Of a DNA stretch of 64,000 nucleotides, positions 15,312-23,248 are shown piece after piece. The stretch is from the NCBI RefSeq assembly GCF_014042165.1, contig NZ_JACDZE010000001.1:1634595-1698594 (forward strand), read 5' to 3'. Below the pieces are notes generated by a model that was given only the letters and a program-made list of their open reading frames with translations, had not been told where the DNA came from and did not search any database. Source of the stretch: Moheibacter lacus (GTDB taxonomy: Bacteria; Bacteroidota; Bacteroidia; Flavobacteriales; Weeksellaceae). Numbering within the stretch: the first letter of the stretch is position 1; each line of letters opens with the position of its first letter. The translations under genes and the position numbers were made by a program.

Positions 15312-16388
15312 ATGAGTAAACAAGAAATCATCGATTCATTTGATCCTAACCAGCCAGGACTTGCTGACGCTACATTATTTGGGTTGCCATTTTCGGCTGA
15401 AATGAGCGAAATCATCATCGTTCCTGCGCCTTGGGAAGTAACAGTTAGTTATGGATCTGGTGCTTCAGATGGCGTTGATGCGATTTTTGATGCTTCTTTT
15501 CAAGTTGATCTTTTGCACCAAACATTTCCGGAATTATGGAAATTGGGAATTTACATGGATAAAGAAATTCCCAATTGGAAAGGGCAGAGTGATGCTTTGA
15601 AAGAGTTGGCCTCTCCTATAATTGAGGCGCAGGAGGCTGGTCAAAACTTAAATGAAAATCCGAAATTAAAATCGGATTTGGAAAATATCAATGTAGCCGG
15701 AACTAAATTCAAATCAGATTTAAAAGAAAGAATCCTGCATTGGATGAATCAAGGAAAATTGGTTGGGCTTTTGGGTGGAGACCATTCGACACCATTGGGA
15801 TACTACAAAGCTTTGGCCGAAAAACATGAAAGTTTTGGTATTCTTCATTTGGATGCGCATATGGATTTGAGAGATGCATATGAAGGTTTTACTTATTCGC
15901 ATGCTTCCATCATGTTCAATGCCTTAAAAATTCCGCAAATCAAAAAAATCGTGCAAGTAGGCATTCGTGATTTTTGTGAACAAGAAGTTGAAGTGGTACG
16001 CGAATCAGGTAAGAGGGTGAAAATTTTTACAGATGCCGATTTAAAAGCGGAACAATTTCAAGGTATAAATTGGGCAGAACAATGCAAAGCCATCATCAGC
16101 GAATTGCCGGAAAATGTGCACATCAGTTTTGACATCGATGGACTCTATCCAGGGTATTGTCCCAATACCGGAACACCGGTTCCGGGCGGATTTTCCTTTG
16201 AACAAGCCGCATTTTTATTGACCAAATTAGCTGAATCTGGAAAGAAAATCATCGGATTTGATTTGGTGGAAGTAGCTCCTGGAGAAGATGATTGGGATGG
16301 GAATGTCGGTGCCAGAATGTTGTTCCATTTATGTGGCGTTTTGGCTAAATCAAAAGGACTACCGGTTGGCAGTCAGATTCAATTCTAA
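15312..16388 (+). CDS. Arginase/agmatinase/formiminoglutamase family hydrolase
   Basis: 358 residues of the ureohydrolase fold. The binuclear manganese ligands are visible in GGDHST, LDAHMDLRDAY and SFDIDGLYPGYCPNTGTPVPGG. The protein has an extra N-terminal ~100 residues compared with classical agmatinases, a form common in Flavobacteriia and usually annotated as arginase or agmatinase family; the substrate cannot be decided from sequence. It is monocistronic, with its own -7 box. Confidence 0.88.
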   Translation: MSKQEIIDSFDPNQPGLADATLFGLPFSAEMSEIIIVPAPWEVTVSYGSGASDGVDAIFDASFQVDLLHQTFPELWKLGIYMDKEIPNWKGQSDALKELASPIIEAQEAGQNLNENPKLKSDLENINVAGTKFKSDLKERILHWMNQGKLVGLLGGDHSTPLGYYKALAEKHESFGILHLDAHMDLRDAYEGFTYSHASIMFNALKIPQIKKIVQVGIRDFCEQEVEVVRESGKRVKIFTDADLKAEQFQGINWAEQCKAIISELPENVHISFDIDGLYPGYCPNTGTPVPGGFSFEQAAFLLTKLAESGKKIIGFDLVEVAPGEDDWDGNVGARMLFHLCGVLAKSKGLPVGSQIQF

Positions 16389-16449
16389 TCTGAAATAGAC
16401 TCTTGTTCAAGTTTCTCATATTCATATATTTAAATAGGAATAAAATCCT

Positions 16450-16457
16450 TAATTTTG
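16450..16457 (+). promoter_or_regulatory. Candidate -7 box upstream of the giant T9SS protein gene
   Basis: TAATTTTG, a TAnnTTTG match. A second match lies at 16546-16553. The 250-nt gap 16389-16638 otherwise shows only AT-rich sequence; either box could serve the long leader of the 16639 gene. Confidence 0.35.
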
Positions 16458-16638
16458 CGATTTGATGAAAATTTAATTTTTCCAATTAACTCAAATTTGA
16501 AGTTTTAGTAATATGTCAAATCAGGAGTAGACAGATTTAGGTTCATAATTTTGAATCCAAATTTCATCTTAACTATACTAAATAGCTTATTTTAAATCAA
16601 AAATTATTCTTAAAGTTTTTAAATCAAATAAATTCATA

Positions 16639-19600
16639 ATGAAAAACAACTTTTTACTATTTTTTAGTGTTTGTTTTCTTGCTTTTTCCCAATTGTTTGG
16701 GCAAGATATCTACACGCAAATCACAACAACTGATGAACTCACTTCGGGCGAATATTTGATCGTAGGAGATGGTTCAACCAACGACGGATTCATGCTGAAT
16801 CAACAAAATGCAGGTGGTCATAGCACCTACATTTTGCATACTGCTGTTACCGATCCCGGAACAACCATTAGCTCAGGATTTACTTCGGACAATGTATTTA
16901 CCATAGATGTGAATTCCGGTCAAATTACGATTTACAATGCAGAGGTGGGCTATGTAACTTATAGAGGGAGCGGGAATCATGCAAGTTTTTATGATGGTAC
17001 ACCTGAAAATACTGAAAAATGGACTTATTCCGTCGACGCAGGTTTATGGTCACTGACCAATGTTGATAATACAGATAGAATTTTACAATGGAACAATAGC
17101 AGTCCAAGATTTGCAGCTTATACTTCCAGTCAAGTAAAATTAAAATTATACAAAAAAGAAACAGAAGAGCCGACAGGTTTTTCCATTAGCGTTATCCAAC
17201 CAACCGGTGGGTCAATATCTCCAGAAGGTGTAGTCGAAGTTGAAGAAGGAGGAACAGCTACTTTTACAGCAACAGCCGAATCCGATTGTTTTGTATTGAG
17301 TCATTGGGTTGTAGATGGTGCAAATGCCGGAAACACAAATCCTTATGTTTTCACAAATGTTACAGCGGATCATACCATCACAGCAGTTTTTAATGTAGCG
17401 AGTACGTATACCGTTACCCCATCAGCAGGTCCAAATGGTCAAATTTCGCCAAACACTGCGCAAACTGTGAACTGTGGTGGAGACATCAATTTTGTTTTCA
17501 TTCCAGATCCAGGATATGAAGTGGCTGATGTGTTGGTTGATGGCGTTTCTGTTGGTAACATGACTTCTTATACCATTACAAACGTTACCGAAGACCATAC
17601 GATTTCTGTAAGTTTTGAAGAAATTGCCGAACCGGGTGATTTCTGTATGACAGAAAATTTTGAAAATATCCCAACTTCTCAAAGTACTTTTTATCAAACC
17701 AGAACTTGGACCGGAAATGATGGCATCGAATGGTCAGCAACAGATGCCAGAACGGATCAAACCATTACAGATAGAGCTTTGGGAATGCGCAACAGTACGT
17801 TGACCAATACTTCTACGATTTCCGGAGGAATTGGAACGCTTTCTTTTGATTATAAACGAATTTATAGCAATAATTCTACTCTAAAAGTATTTGTAAACGG
17901 AACCCAGTACGGTGGCGACATTACAGTATCCGAAGAAACGCCAACTACATTTTCAACTGATATCAATGTGACAGGAGATGTGGTAATTGAAATCATCAAT
18001 TCCGGGAACAGAACTGCGATTGACAATTTAGGTTGGACTTGTCCTGAAGAACCATGTGAAACACCATTGCCAACCGCAGAAACCCAAACTTTCTGTGGAA
18101 CTACAACCGTGGCAGATTTAGTGGCAGAAGGAACAGAGTTGAAATGGTACGATAGTTTGGAAGCAACTACGCCACTTGCTGCTGCTGCTGAAATTGCAAC
18201 AGGAACTTATTACGTAACCCAAACCATCGATTGCGAAAGTGAAAAATTGGCCGTAGAAATTACCGTAAACGAAATTCCAGATGCACCAACTGCTGATGCA
18301 CAAGAACTTTGCGATGGTGCGACCGTAGCAGATTTGGTAGCTGTGGGAACTGATTTGAATTGGTACGAAACAGAAGACGCAACGGAGCCGTTGGAAGAAG
18401 ATGTGCTTTTGGTTAGTGGAAATTATTTTGTGAGCCAAACGGTAAATGGTTGTGAAAGTGAAAGACTTTCTGTCGAAATTACCATCAATGTAGCACCAGT
18501 TTTTACCACGCAACCTGAAGATCAAACTGCTATTTTAGGTCAAAACGCAACTTTCTCTTCTGAATTGGAAGCTGAAGGAAGTTTCCAATGGTATGTAAGC
18601 ACAGACAATGGAGCAAACTGGACGATCATCGATGCTGCAACGGAAAACAATTATACGACAGAAGCGACCACTTTTGATATGGACGGATACCAATTCCGAG
18701 TTGTCGCAACAAACGATTGTGGTGAAACAACTTCAAATGCTGCGATTTTAACAGTAATTGAAGAGCCATGTGGTGGAATGGAAGATTTTGAAACGACCGA
18801 TATTCCGGCTACTTATGGAGATGGATCATTTACAAATAACGGCATTACTTGGACGTATGGACATTCTAGAAATGAAGGTTCTGGAACAGGTGATGATTAT
18901 TCGATCGACGGAAAAGGTTTGATGTTGAGAAGAGCATCTGACTCTTATTTGGAAACGACATTGACATCTGGAGTAGGTGAATTCTCATTTGAATACAGAA
19001 AAGCATTTACCGGTGGAAATGAACGCCAATTGGAATTAATCGTCAACGGAACACAGGTTGCAACAACTGAGGTTTTTGGTGATGAAAGTGGTGAAGACCC
19101 TACAGTTCATACTTTTAGTTTCACAATCAACTTCAGTGGAGAAACCGTGATCCGAATCAAAAATGTTGGCGAAACTACTTCAAACAGACAAACGGTTATT
19201 GACAACATTTCTTGGACTTGTACAGCAGAACCATGTACGACGCCAATGCCTACCGCCGATGCCCAAACTTTCTGTGGAACTGCAACGGTAGCAGATTTGA
19301 TGGCAGAAGGAACAGATTTGAAATGGTACGATAGTTTGGAGGCAACTGAACCGCTTGCTTCTGATTTAGAATTGGTTTCCGGAACTTATTATGTGTCGCA
19401 AACCATCGATTGTGAAAGTGAAAGATTGGCAGTTGAGGTTACGGTAAATGAAATTCCGGCTGCGCCAATTGCTGTTGGGAATTTCGAATTCGTAGCAGGT
19501 GAAACTTTGGCTGATTTAGAAGATTCACTTGAATTTACAGGAGAATTGACTTGGTATGATGATGAAGAATTGACCATCGTATTGCCTGACACCACTTTGT

Positions 19601-19932
19601 TGGAAGATGCCGGCGTTTATTATGTCACCCAAACGATTGACGGATGTGAAAGCGAAGCTTTGCGTGTAGAAACGGAAGAATTGGGATTGAGCTCAAGTGA
19701 ATTGGCCAACTTCAGTTTTTATCCAAATCCGGTAAAAGAGGTCATGAATTTGAAAAATGCTTCTTCCATTCTTCAAGTCGAAATTTACAATCTTGCAGGT
19801 AAATTGGTTTATACCAAATCTTTGAATGCCAAACAAGCAGCATTGGATCTGTCCCAACTTTCATCAGGTGTTTATGTGATGAAAATTACAACAGAAAACC
19901 AAATGAAAACCATCAAGATTCTGAAGAAATAA
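16639..19932 (+). CDS. Giant multidomain T9SS surface protein
   Basis: 1097 residues. The signal peptide ends at SQLFGQ. Domains in order are: an N-terminal beta module (about 22-165); two InlB B-repeat-like modules (about 180-330, each ending HTITAVF / HTISVSF); a carbohydrate-binding-like module around 335-475 (ENFENIP ... DNLGWTCPE); two Ig-like repeats with PTAxxQTFCGT / LKWYDSLEATxPL; an Ig-like segment (QPEDQTAILGQNATF); a second copy of the binding-like module (about 715-865); two more Ig-like repeats; and a C-terminal T9SS type A sorting domain (SFYPNPVKEV ... LSSGVYVMKI). The internally duplicated binding/Ig blocks suggest adhesion or polysaccharide binding. The gene stands alone and ends in a terminator. 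Confidence 0.9.
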   Translation: MKNNFLLFFSVCFLAFSQLFGQDIYTQITTTDELTSGEYLIVGDGSTNDGFMLNQQNAGGHSTYILHTAVTDPGTTISSGFTSDNVFTIDVNSGQITIYNAEVGYVTYRGSGNHASFYDGTPENTEKWTYSVDAGLWSLTNVDNTDRILQWNNSSPRFAAYTSSQVKLKLYKKETEEPTGFSISVIQPTGGSISPEGVVEVEEGGTATFTATAESDCFVLSHWVVDGANAGNTNPYVFTNVTADHTITAVFNVASTYTVTPSAGPNGQISPNTAQTVNCGGDINFVFIPDPGYEVADVLVDGVSVGNMTSYTITNVTEDHTISVSFEEIAEPGDFCMTENFENIPTSQSTFYQTRTWTGNDGIEWSATDARTDQTITDRALGMRNSTLTNTSTISGGIGTLSFDYKRIYSNNSTLKVFVNGTQYGGDITVSEETPTTFSTDINVTGDVVIEIINSGNRTAIDNLGWTCPEEPCETPLPTAETQTFCGTTTVADLVAEGTELKWYDSLEATTPLAAAAEIATGTYYVTQTIDCESEKLAVEITVNEIPDAPTADAQELCDGATVADLVAVGTDLNWYETEDATEPLEEDVLLVSGNYFVSQTVNGCESERLSVEITINVAPVFTTQPEDQTAILGQNATFSSELEAEGSFQWYVSTDNGANWTIIDAATENNYTTEATTFDMDGYQFRVVATNDCGETTSNAAILTVIEEPCGGMEDFETTDIPATYGDGSFTNNGITWTYGHSRNEGSGTGDDYSIDGKGLMLRRASDSYLETTLTSGVGEFSFEYRKAFTGGNERQLELIVNGTQVATTEVFGDESGEDPTVHTFSFTINFSGETVIRIKNVGETTSNRQTVIDNISWTCTAEPCTTPMPTADAQTFCGTATVADLMAEGTDLKWYDSLEATEPLASDLELVSGTYYVSQTIDCESERLAVEVTVNEIPAAPIAVGNFEFVAGETLADLEDSLEFTGELTWYDDEELTIVLPDTTLLEDAGVYYVTQTIDGCESEALRVETEELGLSSSELANFSFYPNPVKEVMNLKNASSILQVEIYNLAGKLVYTKSLNAKQAALDLSQLSSGVYVMKITTENQMKTIKILKK

Positions 19933-19956
19933 TTTAGAAATCAATCAAAATGATAG

Positions 19957-19986
19957 AAAGGAGTTGTTTTTACAGCTCCTTTTTTT
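19957..19986 (+). terminator. Terminator of the giant T9SS protein gene
   Basis: Arms AAAGGAGTTG and CAGCTCCTTT (one G-T pair), then a run of T. Confidence 0.8.
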
Positions 19987-20015
19987 GTGTGATATGATTG
20001 AATCAGCATTTTTAA

Positions 20016-20120
20016 ATTAACAAGGTTGGATAGGTTCAGATGGTTGCAGATGATGCTTTCTATTGTTTTGTTTCGGTCTTTGGTCATGTTGCCGTTGGTG
20101 TCGTATTCATAGTTGTAATA
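20016..20120 (-). pseudogene. Rhs-repeat protein remnant
   Basis: Within a short minus-strand frame (19941-20210), residues YNYEYDTNGNMTKDRNK and IICNHLNLSNLV match the core of Rhs/YD-repeat proteins (YEYDANGNMxxD ... YNHLNLP). Only about 35 residues survive; the flanking residues of the frame come from the REP-like element at 20124-20149 and from unrelated sequence. I therefore regard it as a fragment of a once larger Rhs-type polymorphic toxin gene. A second fragment of the same kind lies at 20908-21039. Confidence 0.7.
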
Positions 20121-20123
20121 AGC

Positions 20124-20149
20124 ACGGATTGCAAATCCGCGCCATCGGG
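20124..20149. repeat. REP-like element, copy 1 (inverted partner at 21053-21078)
   Basis: GCACGGATTGCAAATCCGCGCC plus ATCG; the sequence is itself a hairpin (GGATT-GCA-AATCC) and is the exact reverse complement of 21053-21078 over 26 bp. The two copies bracket the Rhs remnants. Confidence 0.8.
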
Positions 20150-20356
20150 GACCTTTGTTTGCCGTAAGGTGTTTTTCCATTTTTGACCATAGAATTCTTT
20201 TCATCAACACAAGTGATACACTTGATTACAATCGAAGCCATTTTAATAGATTTAAGACTTCCAAAAATAGAAAAACAACCGGAAGGTTGTTTCTAATTCT
20301 GTATTTTATAAATTTTAAATTATTGATAATCAGATTTTAGATTTGATAAAAATGAT

Positions 20357-20381
20357 AAATCAACATGTTTGATACAGCGCC
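20357..20381. repeat. 25-bp direct repeat, copy 1
   Basis: AAATCAACATGTTTGATACA followed by GCGCC, repeated exactly at 20401-20425, 44 bp apart. It contains the palindrome AACATGTT. There is no coding sequence here. Confidence 0.8.
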
Positions 20382-20400
20382 CATTTTTTTCTAAATGCGG

Positions 20401-20425
20401 AAATCAACATGTTTGATACAGCGCC
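20401..20425. repeat. 25-bp direct repeat, copy 2
   Basis: Identical to 20357-20381; only two copies, so not an array. Confidence 0.8.
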
Positions 20426-20486
20426 GATCCAAACCTTAATTTTTCAATTTACACACTTGGTGGGATAGTGTCATTTATTTTCATTT

Positions 20487-20906
20487 TTAATCTAAAAAAT
20501 TTCTGATAGAATCTTTAGGAACGGGAACAGGCAATTCTGACCAACCCTCCACAGGTATACTATCTAAATTTATCTCTGCTGGAACAGTAGGATATTTGAT
20601 CAGAAAATTTTTCTTTGGCTTATTTGGATCAAATACTACAAAGTAGATTCCGCCTACTGCGAATTCTTCTCTAATACCTGTCGCAGAATTTCTTCCCTCA
20701 TAGATTTCATTATTCACTTTATAAGTATAAATAAACGTCCATCCGGTTCTATTTTTTTTTATTTTTTCTCCAACCCCTATCGTATATTTCCCTTCTTTTA
20801 TTAAAGACTCATATTTTTTTTGCTGGGAAAAATAGATAACGAAACATAACACCACAAATCCTAAAAACCCTAAAAAAAATAACTTAATATGTTTATTTAT
20901 TTTCAT
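20487..20906 (-). CDS. Small membrane protein of unknown function, possible Rhs immunity protein
   Basis: 139 residues. An N-terminal transmembrane helix (IKLFFLGFLGFVVLCFVIYF) is followed by a 115-residue extracytoplasmic beta-rich domain (GWTFIYTYKVNNEIYEG, YFVVFDPNKPKKNFL). It begins one base after the stop of a 43-codon frame that looks like the end of a toxin-type protein, in the usual toxin-then-immunity order. No family recognised. The immunity role is inference from position next to Rhs debris. Confidence 0.65.
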   Translation of the reverse strand: MKINKHIKLFFLGFLGFVVLCFVIYFSQQKKYESLIKEGKYTIGVGEKIKKNRTGWTFIYTYKVNNEIYEGRNSATGIREEFAVGGIYFVVFDPNKPKKNFLIKYPTVPAEINLDSIPVEGWSELPVPVPKDSIRNFLD

Positions 20907-20907
20907 T

Positions 20908-21039
20908 TTAATGTTTTACTTCATAATCTACTGCTTCACCAACTCCATTATTATATAAAGGTTCTACCACCGCTCCTGCTGTTTTATTAGTAACCGCTTC
21001 AAATGCATTCCCGGAAGCCGTACCAAGCGGACTAACCAT
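20908..21039 (-). pseudogene. C-terminal remnant of an Rhs/toxin-like protein
   Basis: A 43-codon frame beginning at an ATG (21039) encodes MVSPLGTASGNAFEAVTN ... AVVEPLYNNGVGEAVDYEVKH and stops one base before the next gene. The Ala/Gly/Val-rich text looks like the interior and end of a polymorphic-toxin C-terminal region, not a full protein. The REP-like copy 2 lies directly upstream and probably marks the truncation. It could instead be a small intact ORF. Confidence 0.45.
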
Positions 21040-21052
21040 AAATGATTTTACC

Positions 21053-21078
21053 CGATGGCGCGGATTTGCAATCCGTGC
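21053..21078. repeat. REP-like element, copy 2 (inverted)
   Basis: CGATGGCGCGGATTTGCAAT followed by CCGTGC; exact reverse complement of 20124-20149. Confidence 0.8.
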
Positions 21079-21135
21079 CTAAACTCATTTTCAATTATGC
21101 ATTAAAAATACAATTAAAAATCATCTGATTCCGCG

Positions 21136-21378
21136 TTACTTTTTTAAAGTTTTGATGAAATCCCTTCCAACGCCGGACTTTAACCATTTCTCAAAATCCA
21201 TGGCTTCCTTTTTTGTTTCAAAATCTTTTGTAAAAATGATTTTCCACGGCCTATATTTCGCAGTCCACCCATGTCCAAATTCATTATGCGAAAGCAATCG
21301 GGTTTTTAAATCGGAAGTAAATCCGGTGTAATGTTTACCGGAAGATTCAGAAAAAAGGATGTAGACTGTAAATTTCAT
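21136..21378 (-). CDS. Small GIY-YIG endonuclease (intact copy)
   Basis: 80 residues, the minimal GIY-YIG nuclease module: VYILFSE (GIY-equivalent) and HYTGFTSDLKTRLLSHN (YIG-equivalent with the catalytic Arg), ending GVGRDFIKTLKK. Such single-domain proteins are common in Flavobacteriia, often next to tRNA or rRNA genes, with no known target. A near-identical copy without a start codon lies at 21481-21720. Upstream on the same strand are a terminator-like hairpin and a decayed tRNA, mirroring the intact tRNA-Met next to the broken copy. Confidence 0.9.
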   Translation of the reverse strand: MKFTVYILFSESSGKHYTGFTSDLKTRLLSHNEFGHGWTAKYRPWKIIFTKDFETKKEAMDFEKWLKSGVGRDFIKTLKK

Positions 21379-21384
21379 AAAAAG

Positions 21385-21414
21385 AAAAAGGACGATGAAA
21401 ACACCGTCCTTTTT
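21385..21414 (-). terminator. Terminator-like hairpin, duplicate unit 1
   Basis: AAAGGACG ... CGTCCTTT stem, same as 21729-21757; it lies between the tRNA remnant and the intact GIY-YIG gene. Confidence 0.7.
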
Positions 21415-21415
21415 A

Positions 21416-21483
21416 GTAGCGAAGACGGCTCCGAAATTTCGGAGGAACCCGTGTCCGCCGCGGCGGATAAGAATCCTGCGCTA
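21416..21483 (-). pseudogene. Decayed tRNA-Met copy invaded by palindromes
   Basis: Compared with the intact tRNA at 21758-21834, the segments GTAGCGAAGACGG, AACCCGTG and GAATCCTGCGCT are retained. The T-loop region is replaced by the palindrome CTCCGAAATTTCGGAG (21429-21444), the variable/anticodon-stem region by TCCGCCGCGGCGGA (21454-21467), the CAT anticodon is lost, and the D-arm is absent. It cannot fold as a tRNA but forms successive small hairpins. Confidence 0.7.
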
Positions 21484-21720
21484 CTTCTTTAAAGTTTTGA
21501 TGAAATCCCTTCCAACGCCGGACTTTAACCATTTCTCAAAATCCATGGCTTCCTTTTTTGTTTCAAAATCTTTTGTAAAAATGATTTTCCACGGTCTATA
21601 TTTCGCAGTCCACCCAAGTCCAAATTCGTTATGAGAAAGAATTCGGGTTTCCAAATCGGAAGTATAACCGGTGTAATGTTTACCGGAAGATTCAGAAAAA
21701 AGGATGTAAACTGTAAATTC
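21481..21720 (-). pseudogene. Start-less duplicate of the GIY-YIG gene
   Basis: The frame is open for 79 codons and nearly identical to the gene at 21136-21378, but the start ATG-AAA has become TAG-GAA (TAG at 21723-21721), and the first remaining ATG is past the catalytic motifs. Differences are few (e.g. GFTSDLK versus GYTSDLE), so the duplication is recent. Confidence 0.8.
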
Positions 21721-21728
21721 CTAAAAAG

Positions 21729-21757
21729 AAAAAGGACGATGAAAACACCGTCCTTTC
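21729..21757 (-). terminator. Terminator of the tRNA-Met gene
   Basis: Stem AAAGGACG/CGTCCTTT immediately after the tRNA 3' end, followed on the minus strand by T-rich sequence. Confidence 0.75.
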
Positions 21758-21834
21758 TGGTAGCGAAGACGGGAATTGAACCCGTGACCTCAGGGTTATG
21801 AATCCTGCGCTCTAACCATCTGAGCTACCTCGCC
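21758..21834 (-). tRNA. tRNA-Met (anticodon CAT)
   Basis: 77 nt including an encoded CCA. Acceptor GGCGAGG pairs with CTTCGCT (two G-U pairs), D-arm AGCTCAGATGGTTAGAGC, anticodon loop TTCATAA with CAT at 21800-21798, T-arm CACGGGTTCAATTCCCGTG-like, then ACCA. The CAT anticodon could also denote lysidine-modified tRNA-Ile2; the C at the first stem position and the overall sequence fit elongator Met better. A terminator follows directly, then the duplicated GIY-YIG copies. Confidence 0.92.
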
Positions 21835-22018
21835 ATTTATTATTAAATCAATATTTCAAATTTTCAAGAGATTTGAACCCTTTCCAAAGCAGCAGGCTAC
21901 CTTGTCCTCGTTTTAAGGACTGCAAATATAGAATCTTCTTTTAATTCAACAAAACTTATCTAAAAAAGTTTGGTTATAAAACTCTATTTTATATATTGCA
22001 CACCAATTAAATCGAAAC

Positions 22019-22399
22019 ATGGCCAGAGAAAAATTTCAGTCCGAATTTGTGATAAATGCTTCACCTTCATTGCTTTATAATTATATCTCAAACCCTTCCG
22101 GATTGTCAGAATGGTTTGCAGATAATGTGAATTCTCGTGGTGAGAAATATACTTTTATTTGGGATGGTGACGAGCAATCTGCTTTTTTGATGAAAAGTAA
22201 ACAAGATACCTATGTTCGTTTTCAGTGGGAAGACGATGAAGACACCAAATATTTCTTTGAACTGAACATCGTAGAAGACGATCTGACCGGAGATGTTTCG
22301 CTTATGATTACCGATTTTGCAGATACGTCCGAAGTAGAAGAATCCAAACTGCTTTGGGAAAGCCAAATCGAAGATTTAAAGAAAATTTTAGGTTCATAG
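22019..22399 (+). CDS. START-like domain protein (SRPBCC superfamily)
   Basis: 126 residues with the AHSA1/START-like layout: FVINASPSLLYNYISNPSGLSEWFAD at the N-terminus, a Trp/Asp-rich beta sheet (YVRFQWEDDEDTKYFFEL) and the C-terminal helix LLWESQIEDLKKILG. Probable small hydrophobic ligand-binding cavity; role unknown. It is followed after 15 nt by the aminotransferase gene, whose GTG start suggests one transcript. Confidence 0.88.
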   Translation: MAREKFQSEFVINASPSLLYNYISNPSGLSEWFADNVNSRGEKYTFIWDGDEQSAFLMKSKQDTYVRFQWEDDEDTKYFFELNIVEDDLTGDVSLMITDFADTSEVEESKLLWESQIEDLKKILGS

Positions 22400-22414
22400 A
22401 TAAAACCATTCTTC

Positions 22415-23248
22415 GTGAAATTTATATTTAACGGAAACTTTTTTGATGAAGCCGATGCCCTTTTTGGGAAAATTAATCGTGCTTTTCAGTTGGGAGATTT
22501 TATCAGCGAAACGGTAAAAATAGCAGATGGAAATCTCTTGCTTTGGGAAGAACATTATTTCAATTTGATGGCTTCTATGCGGATTTTTCGCATGAATATC
22601 CCTCTGAATTTCACGCAAGAATTCTTTGAAGAAGAAATAAATAAATTGGCTCGGGAAAATAAAATTTCCAATGCAAAAGTTCAAATCAGTATTTACCGAA
22701 ATGCAGACAGCAATGATTTGTTGACCAAATCTACTGTTTCCTATTTGATTGAAATTTTAGAAGAATTTTCATCTGAAAAGTATAGTTGGAAAAAGGATGT
22801 GTCAGAAATCGAAATTTTTAAAGATTACACCGTAAATCCAACCTTTTTCACACAAGTCAATTCGCATAAACCGGAAGAAATAATCGCCCGTGCTTTCATG
22901 CAGGAAAACGAATACGATGATTTGGTGTTGTTAAATCCGGAAAAGAAGATCGCAAGAACCTTGCTCGGAAATCCATTTTTGATCCAAGGAAATCACATCA
23001 AAACGCCTGAAATTTCTGAAGGTGGAATTCGCAGCGTTACCCGAAATCATTTGTGCAATTTGATTGCAAAATCGGAAGATTTCACACTGGAAGAAACCGA
23101 TATTTTTCCATTTGAATTACAAAAAACCGATGAAGTTTTTATTTGTCTAGAAAGTGAGGGGATTCTTTCCATTCATCAAAATCGGAAGAAAAATTATACC
23201 ACAGAAAAAACAAAAGAAATTTTTGCGTTGTTGAATTCAGAACTTTAA
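22415..23248 (+). CDS. Class IV aminotransferase (PabC/branched-chain type)
   Basis: 277 residues of the fold-type IV PLP family. The PLP Lys is expected in the segment NSHKPEEIIARAF; ETDIFPFELQKTDEVFICLESEGILS corresponds to the conserved C-terminal half. Families include aminodeoxychorismate lyase, D-amino-acid and branched-chain aminotransferases; the context does not decide. The start is GTG 22415, just after the START-like gene. The stop region overlaps the convergent yqgE gene by four bases. Confidence 0.85.
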   Translation: MKFIFNGNFFDEADALFGKINRAFQLGDFISETVKIADGNLLLWEEHYFNLMASMRIFRMNIPLNFTQEFFEEEINKLARENKISNAKVQISIYRNADSNDLLTKSTVSYLIEILEEFSSEKYSWKKDVSEIEIFKDYTVNPTFFTQVNSHKPEEIIARAFMQENEYDDLVLLNPEKKIARTLLGNPFLIQGNHIKTPEISEGGIRSVTRNHLCNLIAKSEDFTLEETDIFPFELQKTDEVFICLESEGILSIHQNRKKNYTTEKTKEIFALLNSEL

